From positions 682,001 to 746,000 of the forward strand of contig JAHREI010000001.1 of the NCBI GenBank assembly GCA_021733665.1: a stretch of DNA of 64,000 bases, given 5' to 3'. Both the position numbers and the translations under genes were made by a program. This stretch comes from Bacillus subtilis. GTDB taxonomy: Bacteria; Pseudomonadota; Alphaproteobacteria; Rhizobiales; Rhizobiaceae. Of this stretch, positions 35,234 to 43,092 are shown in pieces (the first letter of the stretch is position 1; each line of letters opens with the position of its first letter). The notes beneath the pieces are model-generated. The model searched no databases. It saw only the letters and a program-made list of their open reading frames with translations, and was not told where the DNA came from.

Positions 35234-36070
35234 TCAGGCAGCTTGCGGATAAATCTGCGCAAGGCGGTCAAAGTGACCATGACGATGCAGAACCTCTGCT
35301 TCCGTCTGCTGTTCTGTGAGAATGGTGTTATCAGCCGGAATGACGGTGAAATCGCGTGAGGCAATTACCTTTTCCCAACCTTGCAGGCTGGCTTCCGTTG
35401 CACCGCTTTCCACCAGCCTGCGGGCAGCCTGATGCGGATCGGCTGTAATTTCGCGGCCGATACGTGCCAGCTCCTGTGCAATTGCTACGCGGGTTTCGGC
35501 ATCAAGCCTGCTGTCTTCAAGTGTCCAGAACAGGGAGCGGTTGGGAATGGTGGAGCCGCAACGCGAGAGCAGGCGGATATCATCGCGCTCAAGGGCATTT
35601 TCCAGACGCGGTGCCATGGCAATCCACGCATCAACACGACCGTCGAGCAAAGCTGGCAGGGCATCATTCACTTCCGGCTCGACACGTTCAATATCAGCGA
35701 GGTTGAGACCGGCCTCTTCAAGATTGCGTGCCAGATAATAAGTCTGGAAAGAACCGTCCACCAGCCCGATACGGCGGTGCTTCAGATCAGGAATAGATTT
35801 GATCGGGCTGTCAGCGCGTACCAATATGGCGCCATTGGCAGGGCGCGGAGCGGAGGCGGCAATATATTGCACCTTTAACCCGTCCAGTGCGGCAGTAATC
35901 GGCGGTGTTGAGCCGGTGCCACCAAAATCAATCTTGCTTTCCGCTATCAGGCGGCCGGTGTCGCGCCCTTCGCGATAGCTGACAAACACACCATCCAGTG
36001 CGGCAAAGGCATCAGGCCAGACCTGTGCGATACGCAGATGCAGATTGCTGGGATGAACACCGATTTTCAT
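35234..36070 (-). CDS. SsuA/TauA-like binding-fold protein without signal peptide
   Basis: A 278-residue protein with the aliphatic sulfonate binding fold: IDFGGTGSTPPITAALDG, VQYIAASAPRPANGAILVR and KHRRIGLVDGSFQTYYLARNLEE. Unlike normal SsuA proteins it begins directly MKIGVHPSN with no hydrophobic signal. The ATG has AAAGGG seven bases upstream and no longer start gives a signal. It heads the operon with the SsuD-like enzyme and TRAP genes; there is no SsuBC set nearby. A cytoplasmic role, as a sensor, carrier or enzyme on this fold, is possible; it lacks a DszB-type N-terminal cysteine. Confidence 0.85.
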   Translation of the reverse strand: MKIGVHPSNLHLRIAQVWPDAFAALDGVFVSYREGRDTGRLIAESKIDFGGTGSTPPITAALDGLKVQYIAASAPRPANGAILVRADSPIKSIPDLKHRRIGLVDGSFQTYYLARNLEEAGLNLADIERVEPEVNDALPALLDGRVDAWIAMAPRLENALERDDIRLLSRCGSTIPNRSLFWTLEDSRLDAETRVAIAQELARIGREITADPHQAARRLVESGATEASLQGWEKVIASRDFTVIPADNTILTEQQTEAEVLHRHGHFDRLAQIYPQAA

Positions 36071-36254
36071 AAACTGCCCTTTCAAATGGCGGGCAGAAAC
36101 CGAAACTCTCTGCCTGTGATGCTGAGATACAATTTACGTTTTTGTAAAATGAATGCCAAAGCGGGTTGTTCTAATTTTGAGCGGATTTGTAACGGATTAT
36201 TCTAGTTTTTGGCGCGGGCGCAGATCATAATTTTTAACGCTTGAAATCATAAGC

Positions 36255-36279
36255 TATTGATTAATATTGGTTATCAATA
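36255..36279. promoter_or_regulatory. Inverted repeat in divergent promoter, candidate ArsR operator
   Basis: TATTGAT (36255-36261) and ATCAATA (36273-36279) flank an 11-base AT-rich spacer. This lies 47 bases before the arsR-type gene and about 185 bases from the divergent SsuA-like gene, a typical setting for ArsR autoregulation. Confidence 0.45.
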
Positions 36280-36325
36280 TATTTTTTTATATAATGTTTG
36301 CGCATTGGTTATATAGAGAGGTTTA

Positions 36326-36700
36326 ATGACCAAGCCGGTTGCAGCCCGTTTATGTCGTTCCGTCACCACAGCAAGTGACCTGCTTAAGCTGATTGCTAAT
36401 GCAAACCGGCTGGCGCTGGTATGCTATCTGATGGAGCAGGAAGCGCAGGTCGGTGAGCTGGAGGCCGAGCTGCGTATTCCGCAACCAAGCCTCTCGCAAC
36501 AATTGAGTATTCTGCGTGAGGCAGGTGCTATTGCTTGCCGACGCGACGGTAAGACGATGATCTACAGTGTGTCTGATCCGCGCGTTGAGCAAATTGTTTT
36601 GCGATTACGGGAGATTTTTGACGGGCTGGAAGATGTGACCGGACGTAATATGACAAACCGTCCATCATCCGACGTGATTCCCGACCTGATGTTTGACTGA
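36326..36700 (+). CDS. ArsR family winged-helix regulator, BigR/SqrR-like
   Basis: A 124-residue regulator. The helix-turn-helix reads ELEAELRIPQPSLSQQLSILREAGAI (about residues 44-69). LVCYL places Cys33 where BigR and SqrR have their first redox cysteine, but the second one is absent: the C-terminal IFDGLED lacks it. Cys10 and Cys71 are the other cysteines. An AGAGAGG site precedes the ATG. It is one base from the GST gene and is divergent from the sulfonate/TRAP operon, so response to a sulfur or redox signal is plausible but not shown. Confidence 0.88.
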   Translation: MTKPVAARLCRSVTTASDLLKLIANANRLALVCYLMEQEAQVGELEAELRIPQPSLSQQLSILREAGAIACRRDGKTMIYSVSDPRVEQIVLRLREIFDGLEDVTGRNMTNRPSSDVIPDLMFD

Positions 36701-36701
36701 T

Positions 36702-37376
36702 ATGATTGATCTCTACACATGGATAACGCCCAACGGCTTGAAAACCTCCATTGCACTGGAAGAGTTTGGCTTGCCCTATCAGGCGCATGCAATCGATCTG
36801 ACCAAAGGCGAGCAGTTCTCGGATAGCTTTCGAAAGATCAGTGCGGGTTCTAAAATTCCGGCGATTGTCGATCATTCAAACGGGCTGACATTGCTGGAAT
36901 CCGGTGCCATTCTGACCTATCTCGCGGAGAAGACCGGCCGGTTTTTGCCAGCCTTAGGCGCTGAACGTTATGTAGTGCTGGAGTGGGTATTCTGGCAGGT
37001 TGGTGGTTTTGGCCCCACACTTGGCCATGCGCATTACTTTCTAACCTATCATCCGGACGTGGCACCGGCAGCCTCCGCGCTTTTCGCGCAGGATACCAAA
37101 CGGCTTTATGAAAAGCTGGAGCTGCATCTCACCGGCAAAGACTATCTGGCAGGGGATTATTCCATTGCCGATATGTCGGTCTGGCCGTGGGTGTCACGTT
37201 TTGAACGCCATAAAATCAATCTCAATGATTATCCCGCTGTGCGGCGCTGGTATCTGCAGATCGCGCAGCGTGAAGCTGTACAGCACGGTTACCGCATACC
37301 GTTTTTTACGGGAGACATTCCTTTGCCTCTCCCGCTGACATATGACACATCTGAAAATTCTGAGGAAAGACTATGA
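36702..37376 (+). CDS. Glutathione S-transferase, YfcG/Nu-class-like
   Basis: A 224-residue GST. The N-terminal thioredoxin fold has TPNGLKTSIALEEFGL, SKIPAIVDH and LLESGAILTYLAEKTG; the C-terminal domain has WVFWQVGGFGPTLG and YSIADMSVWPWV. These match E. coli YfcG, a disulfide-bond oxidoreductase of the Nu class that binds glutathione through Thr/Asn near the start rather than Tyr or Cys. It lies between the ArsR gene and the FMN reductase gene (4-base overlap). It may remove glutathione adducts or reduce disulfides formed during sulfur compound use. Confidence 0.92.
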   Translation: MIDLYTWITPNGLKTSIALEEFGLPYQAHAIDLTKGEQFSDSFRKISAGSKIPAIVDHSNGLTLLESGAILTYLAEKTGRFLPALGAERYVVLEWVFWQVGGFGPTLGHAHYFLTYHPDVAPAASALFAQDTKRLYEKLELHLTGKDYLAGDYSIADMSVWPWVSRFERHKINLNDYPAVRRWYLQIAQREAVQHGYRIPFFTGDIPLPLPLTYDTSENSEERL

Positions 37377-37933
37377 ATGCGCCCCGCATAACCGGATTTT
37401 CCGGCAACCTCACCAGCCCGTCTAAAACCCGCGGCTTTGTTGAACATATCGCCGGACAGGCAGCTTTGTCACTCGGTGGTGTTTTGTCCGTCTATGATAT
37501 TGCCGATCTGGGCGCGTCGTTCCCTGCTGCACGCTGGCCTTTACAACTCGACAAGCAGGCTTCTGATATTGTGGATGAAATCGCAGCGGCTGATCTGTTG
37601 GTTGTCGGCACACCGACCTATAAAGGCAGCTATACAGGGCTGTTCAAACATTTCTTCGATCTGCTTGATCCGAAATTACTGCGTGGCAAGCCGGTTATTC
37701 TGGCGGCAACCGGCGGCGGTGACCGTCATTCGCTGATCGTCGAGCATCAGTTGCGCCCGCTGTTCGGTTTCTTTGAGGCTTTTGCCCTGCCGACAGCGAT
37801 TTATGTTTCAGACCGTGATTTCACCGACGGGCAACTCAGTAATGTGCTGATTGAGAACCGCATTGCACAGGCGGTTTCCGAAGCTGTGCGTGTGGTTTCC
37901 GGCCATAGCTACCAACAACTGGCTGCTGAGTGA
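37373..37933 (+). CDS. NAD(P)H-dependent FMN reductase (MsuE/SsuE-like)
   Basis: A 186-residue flavodoxin-fold reductase. GFSGNLTSPSKT binds the FMN phosphate, and VVGTPTYKGSYTGLFKHFFDLL and AATGGGDRHSLIVEHQLRPLFGFF match MsuE. It would provide FMNH2 to the SsuD-like monooxygenase across the divergent promoter. The start overlaps the GST stop by four bases (ATGA), giving an arsR-gst-msuE operon. It ends nine bases before the convergent DMT transporter gene. Confidence 0.9.
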   Translation: MNAPRITGFSGNLTSPSKTRGFVEHIAGQAALSLGGVLSVYDIADLGASFPAARWPLQLDKQASDIVDEIAAADLLVVGTPTYKGSYTGLFKHFFDLLDPKLLRGKPVILAATGGGDRHSLIVEHQLRPLFGFFEAFALPTAIYVSDRDFTDGQLSNVLIENRIAQAVSEAVRVVSGHSYQQLAAE

Positions 37934-37942
37934 GTATTGCAC

Positions 37943-38836
37943 TCAGCGCAGCATAATCAGTGCCATTCCGGCGACAACCAGCAGCGCACCAAGCCATGCA
38001 CCATTGGCGGGGCGTTCACCGGTGCGCAGCCATAGTAGCGGCAGAATAATCACCGGTGTTGTGGCCGAGATGGTGGAGACGATACCGACTTTGCCGCCGG
38101 AAAGTGCAAAGAGCAGCAAAGTCATGCCGAGCGCCAGCGATAGAAAGCCGGTCAAAGCGGTGAGGAAGGCAATCTTCAGCGTAAAAGGCTTTTTCGGCTT
38201 GAGTGCCGGAAACGGTAATTGTGTCAGCACAGTCAGACAGCAGGCGGCAATACCCACACGCAGCAGGGATGCCAGTGCCGGATCAATGCCGCTGGCCATC
38301 ACAGGGCGGGCGATGATCGAGCCGATGGCCTGACCGGTCGCGGCTGCCAGCCCCAACCCGACGCCAATCCACAGCGGGCCCTTGATGCTCTCCCATTCAT
38401 GGATTTGTGCACGGCGCTTGCCAAACAGAATGGCCAGTAAAACACCGGAAATGGTGATGGCAATACCAAGCACACCCATAGGCGATAATGTTTCATCCAG
38501 CAGCAGCCAGCCCAGCACGGCGGCAATCGGCGCATTGAGGGCAAACAGAATACCGGAACGGCGGGGGCCAAGACGGTTCAGAGCGGTGAAGAGTAAAGAA
38601 TCGCCGACGAAAATTCCGATCAGGCCGGAGAGCAGCAGCGGCACAGCACTATCCCAGCTGAGATCGCGCCATGTACCGGTGATCAGCACATAGACCAGCA
38701 ATAATCCGGTGACGAAAACCTGTCTGCCCCGGTTAAACGCCAGTGCGCCGACATGCCCTGCGGGAATAGCGGAAATAATACCTGTGAACGCCCAGCAAGT
38801 CGCGGCTCCGAGTGCGGCGAGTTCATAAACAGGCAT
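37943..38836 (-). CDS. DMT superfamily (EamA-type) transporter
   Basis: A 297-residue membrane protein with ten predicted helices in two EamA repeats. Repeat landmarks are LFTALNRLGPRRSGILFALNAPIAAVLGWLLLDETL in the first half and LLFALSGGKVGIVSTISATTPVIILPLLWL in the second. Such proteins export amino acids or metabolites. The upstream sequence has no strong ribosome site. It is convergent with the FMN reductase gene and may or may not be part of the sulfur unit. Confidence 0.88.
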   Translation of the reverse strand: MPVYELAALGAATCWAFTGIISAIPAGHVGALAFNRGRQVFVTGLLLVYVLITGTWRDLSWDSAVPLLLSGLIGIFVGDSLLFTALNRLGPRRSGILFALNAPIAAVLGWLLLDETLSPMGVLGIAITISGVLLAILFGKRRAQIHEWESIKGPLWIGVGLGLAAATGQAIGSIIARPVMASGIDPALASLLRVGIAACCLTVLTQLPFPALKPKKPFTLKIAFLTALTGFLSLALGMTLLLFALSGGKVGIVSTISATTPVIILPLLWLRTGERPANGAWLGALLVVAGMALIMLR

Positions 38837-38865
38837 GTGACTGATCCATATGCAGGATGATAATT

Positions 38866-38914
38866 AGAGCATAATTCCTTAAACTTGGATCAGTTTAAGG
38901 TGAAATTATGCTCT
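38866..38914. repeat. Large intergenic palindrome
   Basis: The gap 38837-39163 holds two repeats and a terminator, with no gene seen. This one has arms AGAGCATAATT-CCTTAAACT and AGTTTAAGG-(TGA)-AATTATGCTCT, 20 bp interrupted by three extra bases, around a six-base loop. Similar AGAGCAT-ended palindromes are common between genes in Hyphomicrobiales. Confidence 0.7.
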
Positions 38915-38921
38915 CATTTTA

Positions 38922-38970
38922 AAGTGTTGGAGCGACCTTTGTGTGCCAAGTCTGGCACACGGCGCTCTAA
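38922..38970 (+). repeat. Intergenic palindromic repeat, copy 2
   Basis: Outer arms GAGCG(A)CC/GGCGCTC and an inner perfect stem GTGTGCCA/TGGCACAC with a four-base loop. The outer parts match copy 1 at 28341-28386 in inverted orientation, while the inner stem differs but stays paired. Confidence 0.7.
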
Positions 38971-39103
38971 TGAATAACAAAGGCTTTTACAGCGATGTTG
39001 CTGTGTCGTCCAATCATATTGCAGGGAAAGCATCATCAGTATTGCGGATCAGATCATGCGGCGGTGCGATGATCTGAAAATGAGATGGTTTGAGCTGTAA
39101 GCA

Positions 39104-39138
39104 CAAAAAAATGTGGCCGCGAAAATCGCAGCCACATT
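39104..39138 (-). terminator. Terminator of the HisJQMP-type operon
   Basis: AATGTGGC-GCGA/TCGC-GCCACATT stem with one mismatch and a three-base loop. On the minus strand it is followed by seven T residues. Confidence 0.85.
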
Positions 39139-39163
39139 CATGATTTCAAATTGTATCTGTAAC

Positions 39164-40027
39164 TTATGGAGTTACGTCAAAACCGAACCATTTTTCGGAC
39201 AGCTTTTTGATTGTGCCGTCTGCTTTTGCAGCTTCAATCGCTTCGCTGAACTTTTTCTGCAGTTCAGGTTCGTTCTTACGCAGACCTACAGCAACACCAC
39301 GACCCAATACGCCGCCTTTGAAGTAAGGACCTGTCAGAACCATATCTTCATTGCCTGGCTTTTTGGCAGCATCGGCGAGATAAGCCAGCGAAGCAACAAC
39401 CAGATCAACGCGGCCGGACTTCAGATCCAGATCGTGCTGTTCAGTGGTTTTGTATTCGCGGATATCAGCGGAATCTTTGAAATAGGTGTTGAGCAGTGTC
39501 AGGCCGAGCGAAGCGGTCTGTACGCCAACGGTGCGGCCTTCGATCGAAGTTGCGAATTCGCTGATCAGCTTTTTGGTAGCTTCGTCGTCGTTCGCAAGAA
39601 ATGCGGTTTCACCGGTATGTGGCAGTTTCGCATATGGGCTGTCTTTCAGCGTTGCGAAAGTCTGTGGTGTCAGGCCGTAGGAAACCGAGAAGTCAATGGT
39701 TTCTTCGCGCTTGGCTGTGGCAGTCAGGCCAGCCATGATCGCATCAAACTTACCCGCGTTCAGCGCAGGGATCATGCTGTCGAACGGTGTTGCAACGATC
39801 GTGCATTCCACTTTCATGTGGTCGCAGAGATATTTGCTCAGCTCGATTTCATATCCGTCGAGTGTGCCGTCAGCTTTGGTGAAGTTGTACGGACGGTAAG
39901 CACCTTCAGTTGCGATGGTTACTTTGGTCCATTTCTTTTCTTCAGCCCGTGCAGTGACGCTGGCCGATACGGCGCCGAGCAGCATTGCAGAAGCAAGAAG
40001 CGATTTGGTGATGAGGCTGATTTTCAT
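39164..40027 (-). CDS. Basic amino acid/opine ABC transporter binding protein (ArgT/HisJ-like)
   Basis: A 287-residue family 3 binding protein with a signal peptide ending ARA before EEKKW. It has VTIATEGAYRPYNF, GYEIELSKYLCDHM, PFDSMIPALNAGKFDAIMAGLTATAKREETIDFS and a C-terminal LSEKWFGFDVTP. These are typical of lysine/arginine/ornithine or octopine/nopaline binders. It is the last gene of a minus-strand operon after two permeases and an ATPase, 34 bases from the ATPase gene. Confidence 0.93.
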   Translation of the reverse strand: MKISLITKSLLASAMLLGAVSASVTARAEEKKWTKVTIATEGAYRPYNFTKADGTLDGYEIELSKYLCDHMKVECTIVATPFDSMIPALNAGKFDAIMAGLTATAKREETIDFSVSYGLTPQTFATLKDSPYAKLPHTGETAFLANDDEATKKLISEFATSIEGRTVGVQTASLGLTLLNTYFKDSADIREYKTTEQHDLDLKSGRVDLVVASLAYLADAAKKPGNEDMVLTGPYFKGGVLGRGVAVGLRKNEPELQKKFSEAIEAAKADGTIKKLSEKWFGFDVTP

Positions 40028-40061
40028 AGAAGCACCCTGTTAGATGATTGTTTTAGCTCGA

Positions 40062-40856
40062 TCAGGCCGCATTTTCGTGGCTGATGAATTTGCGGAAACG
40101 TTCTGATTTGGAATTGGTGAAGACTTCGGACGGCGCACCGTCTTCTTCAACCTGACCCTGATGCACAAAGACAACGCGGTTGGACACATCACGGGCAAAG
40201 CCCATTTCATGGGTCACGACGAGCATAGTACGGCCTTCTTCGGCAAGACCGCGCATCACGCGCAGAACTTCGCCGACCAGCTCCGGATCCAGTGCGGAAG
40301 TCGGTTCGTCAAACAGCATAACCTTTGGCTTCATCGCCAGCGCGCGGGCAATGGCTGCACGCTGCTGCTGACCGCCGGACATATGCGACGGATAGTAGTT
40401 GCGCTTGTCGGCAATACCAACTTTTGCCAGCAATGCTTCGGCCTCTTCAATGACTTCAGCGCGGTTGCGTCCCTGTACATAGATAGGTGCTTCGATCACA
40501 TTTTCCAGAATGGTTTTATGGGACCAGAGGTTAAAGCTCTGGAACACCATGCCGAGTTCCGAACGAATGCGCGAGACCTGCTTTTTGTCGGTCGGGTAGC
40601 TTTCGCCTTTGGAATTCTGCGCCATCTTGATGGTTTCACCGGAAATGGTGACTTTACCGGAGGTCGGGATTTCCAGCAGGTTGATGCAGCGCAGCAGCGT
40701 AGATTTGCCGGAACCGGAAGAACCGAGAATGGAAATCACTTCGCCTTCGCGGGCTTCGAGCGAAATACCTTTCAGTACTTCGACCTGACCAAAGTTTTTG
40801 CGCAGGTCTTCAACTTTCAGCGCGACCGGTTTGGATGCGGATACTGTGTTGCTCAC
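40062..40856 (-). CDS. Basic amino acid ABC transporter ATPase (HisP-like)
   Basis: A 264-residue ATPase with Walker [11 protein letters not shown]-loop [11 protein letters not shown], signature [15 protein letters not shown], Walker [17 protein letters not shown] and switch [16 protein letters not shown]. These match HisP/OccP. It starts with GTG at 40856, overlapping the HisM-like stop by four bases and preceded by GAAGGAAA. It drives the basic amino acid or opine importer of this operon. Confidence 0.94.
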   Translation of the reverse strand: MSNTVSASKPVALKVEDLRKNFGQVEVLKGISLEAREGEVISILGSSGSGKSTLLRCINLLEIPTSGKVTISGETIKMAQNSKGESYPTDKKQVSRIRSELGMVFQSFNLWSHKTILENVIEAPIYVQGRNRAEVIEEAEALLAKVGIADKRNYYPSHMSGGQQQRAAIARALAMKPKVMLFDEPTSALDPELVGEVLRVMRGLAEEGRTMLVVTHEMGFARDVSNRVVFVHQGQVEEDGAPSEVFTNSKSERFRKFISHENAA

Positions 40857-41608
40857 GAGGATTTTCCTTCTGTAGGAACTTGGCCGCCAGAATTTGAAGT
40901 GCTGGCAGAGACGCTGACTGGAACAGGCTGACGCAGATAAGGGGTCAGGCGATATTCAGCCAGCAGCAGAAGACGGGTCAGAATGAAATTGATGGCAAGA
41001 TAGATCGCACCGGCAACAATGAAGACTTCAATGGCACGGTAGCTCTCGGCAATCAGTTTGGCTGCAATACCGGTGACTTCCATCAGTGTAATGATCGAGG
41101 CCAGCGATGTGGCTTTAACCATAGAGATCATTTCATTGCCATAAGCAGGCAGTGCCTGACGGATAGCCAGCGGCATCACAATACGGCGGAAGGTGGTGAA
41201 GCGTGACATGCCGGAGGCTTTGGCCGCTTCAATCTGGCCATGTGGTACGGACAGCAGACCACCGCGAATGATCTCACCGGCATAGGCCGCAGTGTTCATC
41301 GTCAGGGCAATCACTGCACACCAGTAAGGCTCACGCAGGATCGGCCACAAGAAGGAATAGCGTACTGCCGGAAACTGGCTGAGGCCGTAATAGATGATGA
41401 AGATCTGTACCAGCAGCGGTGTACCGCGGAATACAAACACATAAATACGCGCAATCCAGTCCAGTACGAAATTACCGGACAGGCGCATCATCGCGATGAT
41501 CAGCGCAAGACAGGCACCCAATGCAATGGCAGTTGCTGCCAGTTTCAGGGTCAGTGGCAAACCTGCCAGCATCGCCATGAAGGATTCAGCGAAAAACTCA
41601 AAACTCAT
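40853..41608 (-). CDS. Basic amino acid ABC permease (HisM-like)
   Basis: A 251-residue permease with about five membrane segments. [18 protein letters not shown] and the [33 protein letters not shown] loop match HisM/OccM. It overlaps the genes on both sides by four bases, so translation is coupled through the operon. GAGGAGAGCCC precedes the ATG. Confidence 0.94.
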   Translation of the reverse strand: MSFEFFAESFMAMLAGLPLTLKLAATAIALGACLALIIAMMRLSGNFVLDWIARIYVFVFRGTPLLVQIFIIYYGLSQFPAVRYSFLWPILREPYWCAVIALTMNTAAYAGEIIRGGLLSVPHGQIEAAKASGMSRFTTFRRIVMPLAIRQALPAYGNEMISMVKATSLASIITLMEVTGIAAKLIAESYRAIEVFIVAGAIYLAINFILTRLLLLAEYRLTPYLRQPVPVSVSASTSNSGGQVPTEGKSS

Positions 41609-42327
41609 TGGGCTCTCCTCACACCGCGCGAGAAATAGCGCTCAGCAGATTGCAGAATGCCGCCGGAAATGGACGAAATCAGCAGATAGAGAGCACCGGC
41701 GATCAGGAAGAAGTTGAACGGCAGGCCAGTTGAACCGGCACCGATCTGTGCCTGACGCAGCAATTCCACAACACCGGTGACAGACACCAGAGCGGATTCT
41801 TTCAGAGAAACCTGCCACACATTACCCAGACCCGGCAAAGCATGACGCAGTGACAGAGGTGCAATGATACGGCGGAATTTCAGCCAACGACCCATGCCAC
41901 AGGCTGTTGCAGCTTCCAGCTCGCCTTTGTTAACGGCCTTAAATGCACCGCGGAAAACTTCCGTATGATGCGCGCCGCAGGAAATAGCGATAGCCAGCAT
42001 ACCGGCGAGGAAACCCGGAAAACCGAGGAAACCTTCAGCACCGAACAATTTACCGATTGCGGTAATCGCTGCACTGCCGCCGAAATAAAACAGATAGATG
42101 ATCAGCAGATCGGGAATGCCACGGATGATCGTTGTATAGCCGTCCGCAATGGTACGGGTTACACGTCCGCCGGAGATTTTAGCCCATGCGCCGAACACAC
42201 CGATAACTGCGCCAAGCAAAAAGCCGGTCACAGCAAGGGCAACACTCATCAAGGCGCCGGTGAACAGAACATGCCCCCAGCCGTCAGGCCCGAAGCTGAG
42301 GATTTCAAAAAAGCTGAGTTGCTTCAT
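41605..42327 (-). CDS. Basic amino acid ABC permease (HisQ-like)
   Basis: A 240-residue permease beginning the operon. IIRGIPDLLIIYLFYFG and the ELEAATACGMGRWLKFRRIIAPLSLRHALPGLGN loop match HisQ/OccQ. AAGGACATT precedes the ATG. With HisM-, HisP- and ArgT-like products it forms a complete family 3 importer, which might also be used by the orphan binding protein at 7269. Confidence 0.94.
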   Translation of the reverse strand: MKQLSFFEILSFGPDGWGHVLFTGALMSVALAVTGFLLGAVIGVFGAWAKISGGRVTRTIADGYTTIIRGIPDLLIIYLFYFGGSAAITAIGKLFGAEGFLGFPGFLAGMLAIAISCGAHHTEVFRGAFKAVNKGELEAATACGMGRWLKFRRIIAPLSLRHALPGLGNVWQVSLKESALVSVTGVVELLRQAQIGAGSTGLPFNFFLIAGALYLLISSISGGILQSAERYFSRGVRRAQ

Positions 42328-42390
42328 AATGTCCTTGGCCTGTTAGAGAATAAAAGAGAGAAAGTCATAGTCATATCCTGTAGCCAGCCT

Positions 42391-42642
42391 TTAATGCAGT
42401 TGACGGGGCAAGGCTGGCTGAACATCGTCCGTTGCAGGACGGATGAAAATTGTTACGCCGGAGCGTTTTGTCTGACCGGCATGGGCAGCAGGCATGTCAG
42501 CCCGCGCAACCATGTGTCCGGCCACTTTCCATGAAGGCAGTCGTGTATCCCGCAAACAGCCGACATTGCTCATGTTGCTAAGGCCAAAATAAGCAGGGCT
42601 TTTCTCTTCCGTGATATCCCAGATATCAGAATGATTTTTCAT
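42391..42642 (-). CDS. Hypothetical small protein (83 residues)
   Basis: An open frame of 83 residues beginning KNHSDIWDI, with a good ribosome site (GGAGCAGGCA directly before the ATG). No domain is recognised. It is moderately polar, with one cysteine and several histidines, and has no signal peptide or membrane segment. It is upstream of and in line with the HisQ-like gene, 63 bases away. Its function is unknown and it could be a chance frame; the ribosome site is the main support. Confidence 0.35.
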   Translation of the reverse strand: MKNHSDIWDITEEKSPAYFGLSNMSNVGCLRDTRLPSWKVAGHMVARADMPAAHAGQTKRSGVTIFIRPATDDVQPALPRQLH

Positions 42643-42945
42643 TGCCTGCTCCGTTTGCCCCTGCGCTCCACAGGATGTCTGCTATTATAGCGCTTTCGCG
42701 CGGGTTTACCCGTCAGGCTGGGAACCTCAACCGGTAATACAACTTATTATTGCGTTCTGATAAAATTCCTTGGCTCCGCATACAAGTGCTGTTTTGCATA
42801 ATATGCTCACATTCAACATAGTTTGATGTTGATAGTGTGTATGCAATGACCTGTCAGGGGCAGGGTATTTCCTCCGTTGCAGCCAACCTCCACTTTCTGC
42901 CGCGGAGATAACTACAGTGACGAAATGGCAGAGTATAGGCACAAT

Positions 42946-43006
42946 AATGCTCAAAAAGGCATATCGTAATGCCAATTTGGGTAGGTGATATACCGTTTTG
43001 AGCATT
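42946..43006. repeat. Structured palindromic element with nested hairpins
   Basis: The stretch 42643-43092 shows no convincing gene. Within it, AATGCTCAAAA (42946-42956) and TTTTGAGCATT (42996-43006) form an 11-bp outer stem. Inside, GGCAT/ATGCC (42958-42973) and GGTG/TACC (42984-42994) form two smaller hairpins, giving a three-way-junction shape. It could be a small RNA, a leader element or a remnant of a mobile repeat. Confidence 0.45.
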
Positions 43007-43092
43007 TAAGTGTGATTTTACAGCAATAAATCCGTGTTCTGTATGCGACTTTTAGGGGCGCACTCAGGACTTATGCACAGATGCACGTCAAA

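Noticed and set aside
42727-43005. Possible 92-residue ORF on the minus strand
   Set aside because: It starts inside the outer stem of the structured palindrome, lacks a ribosome site and shows no domain.
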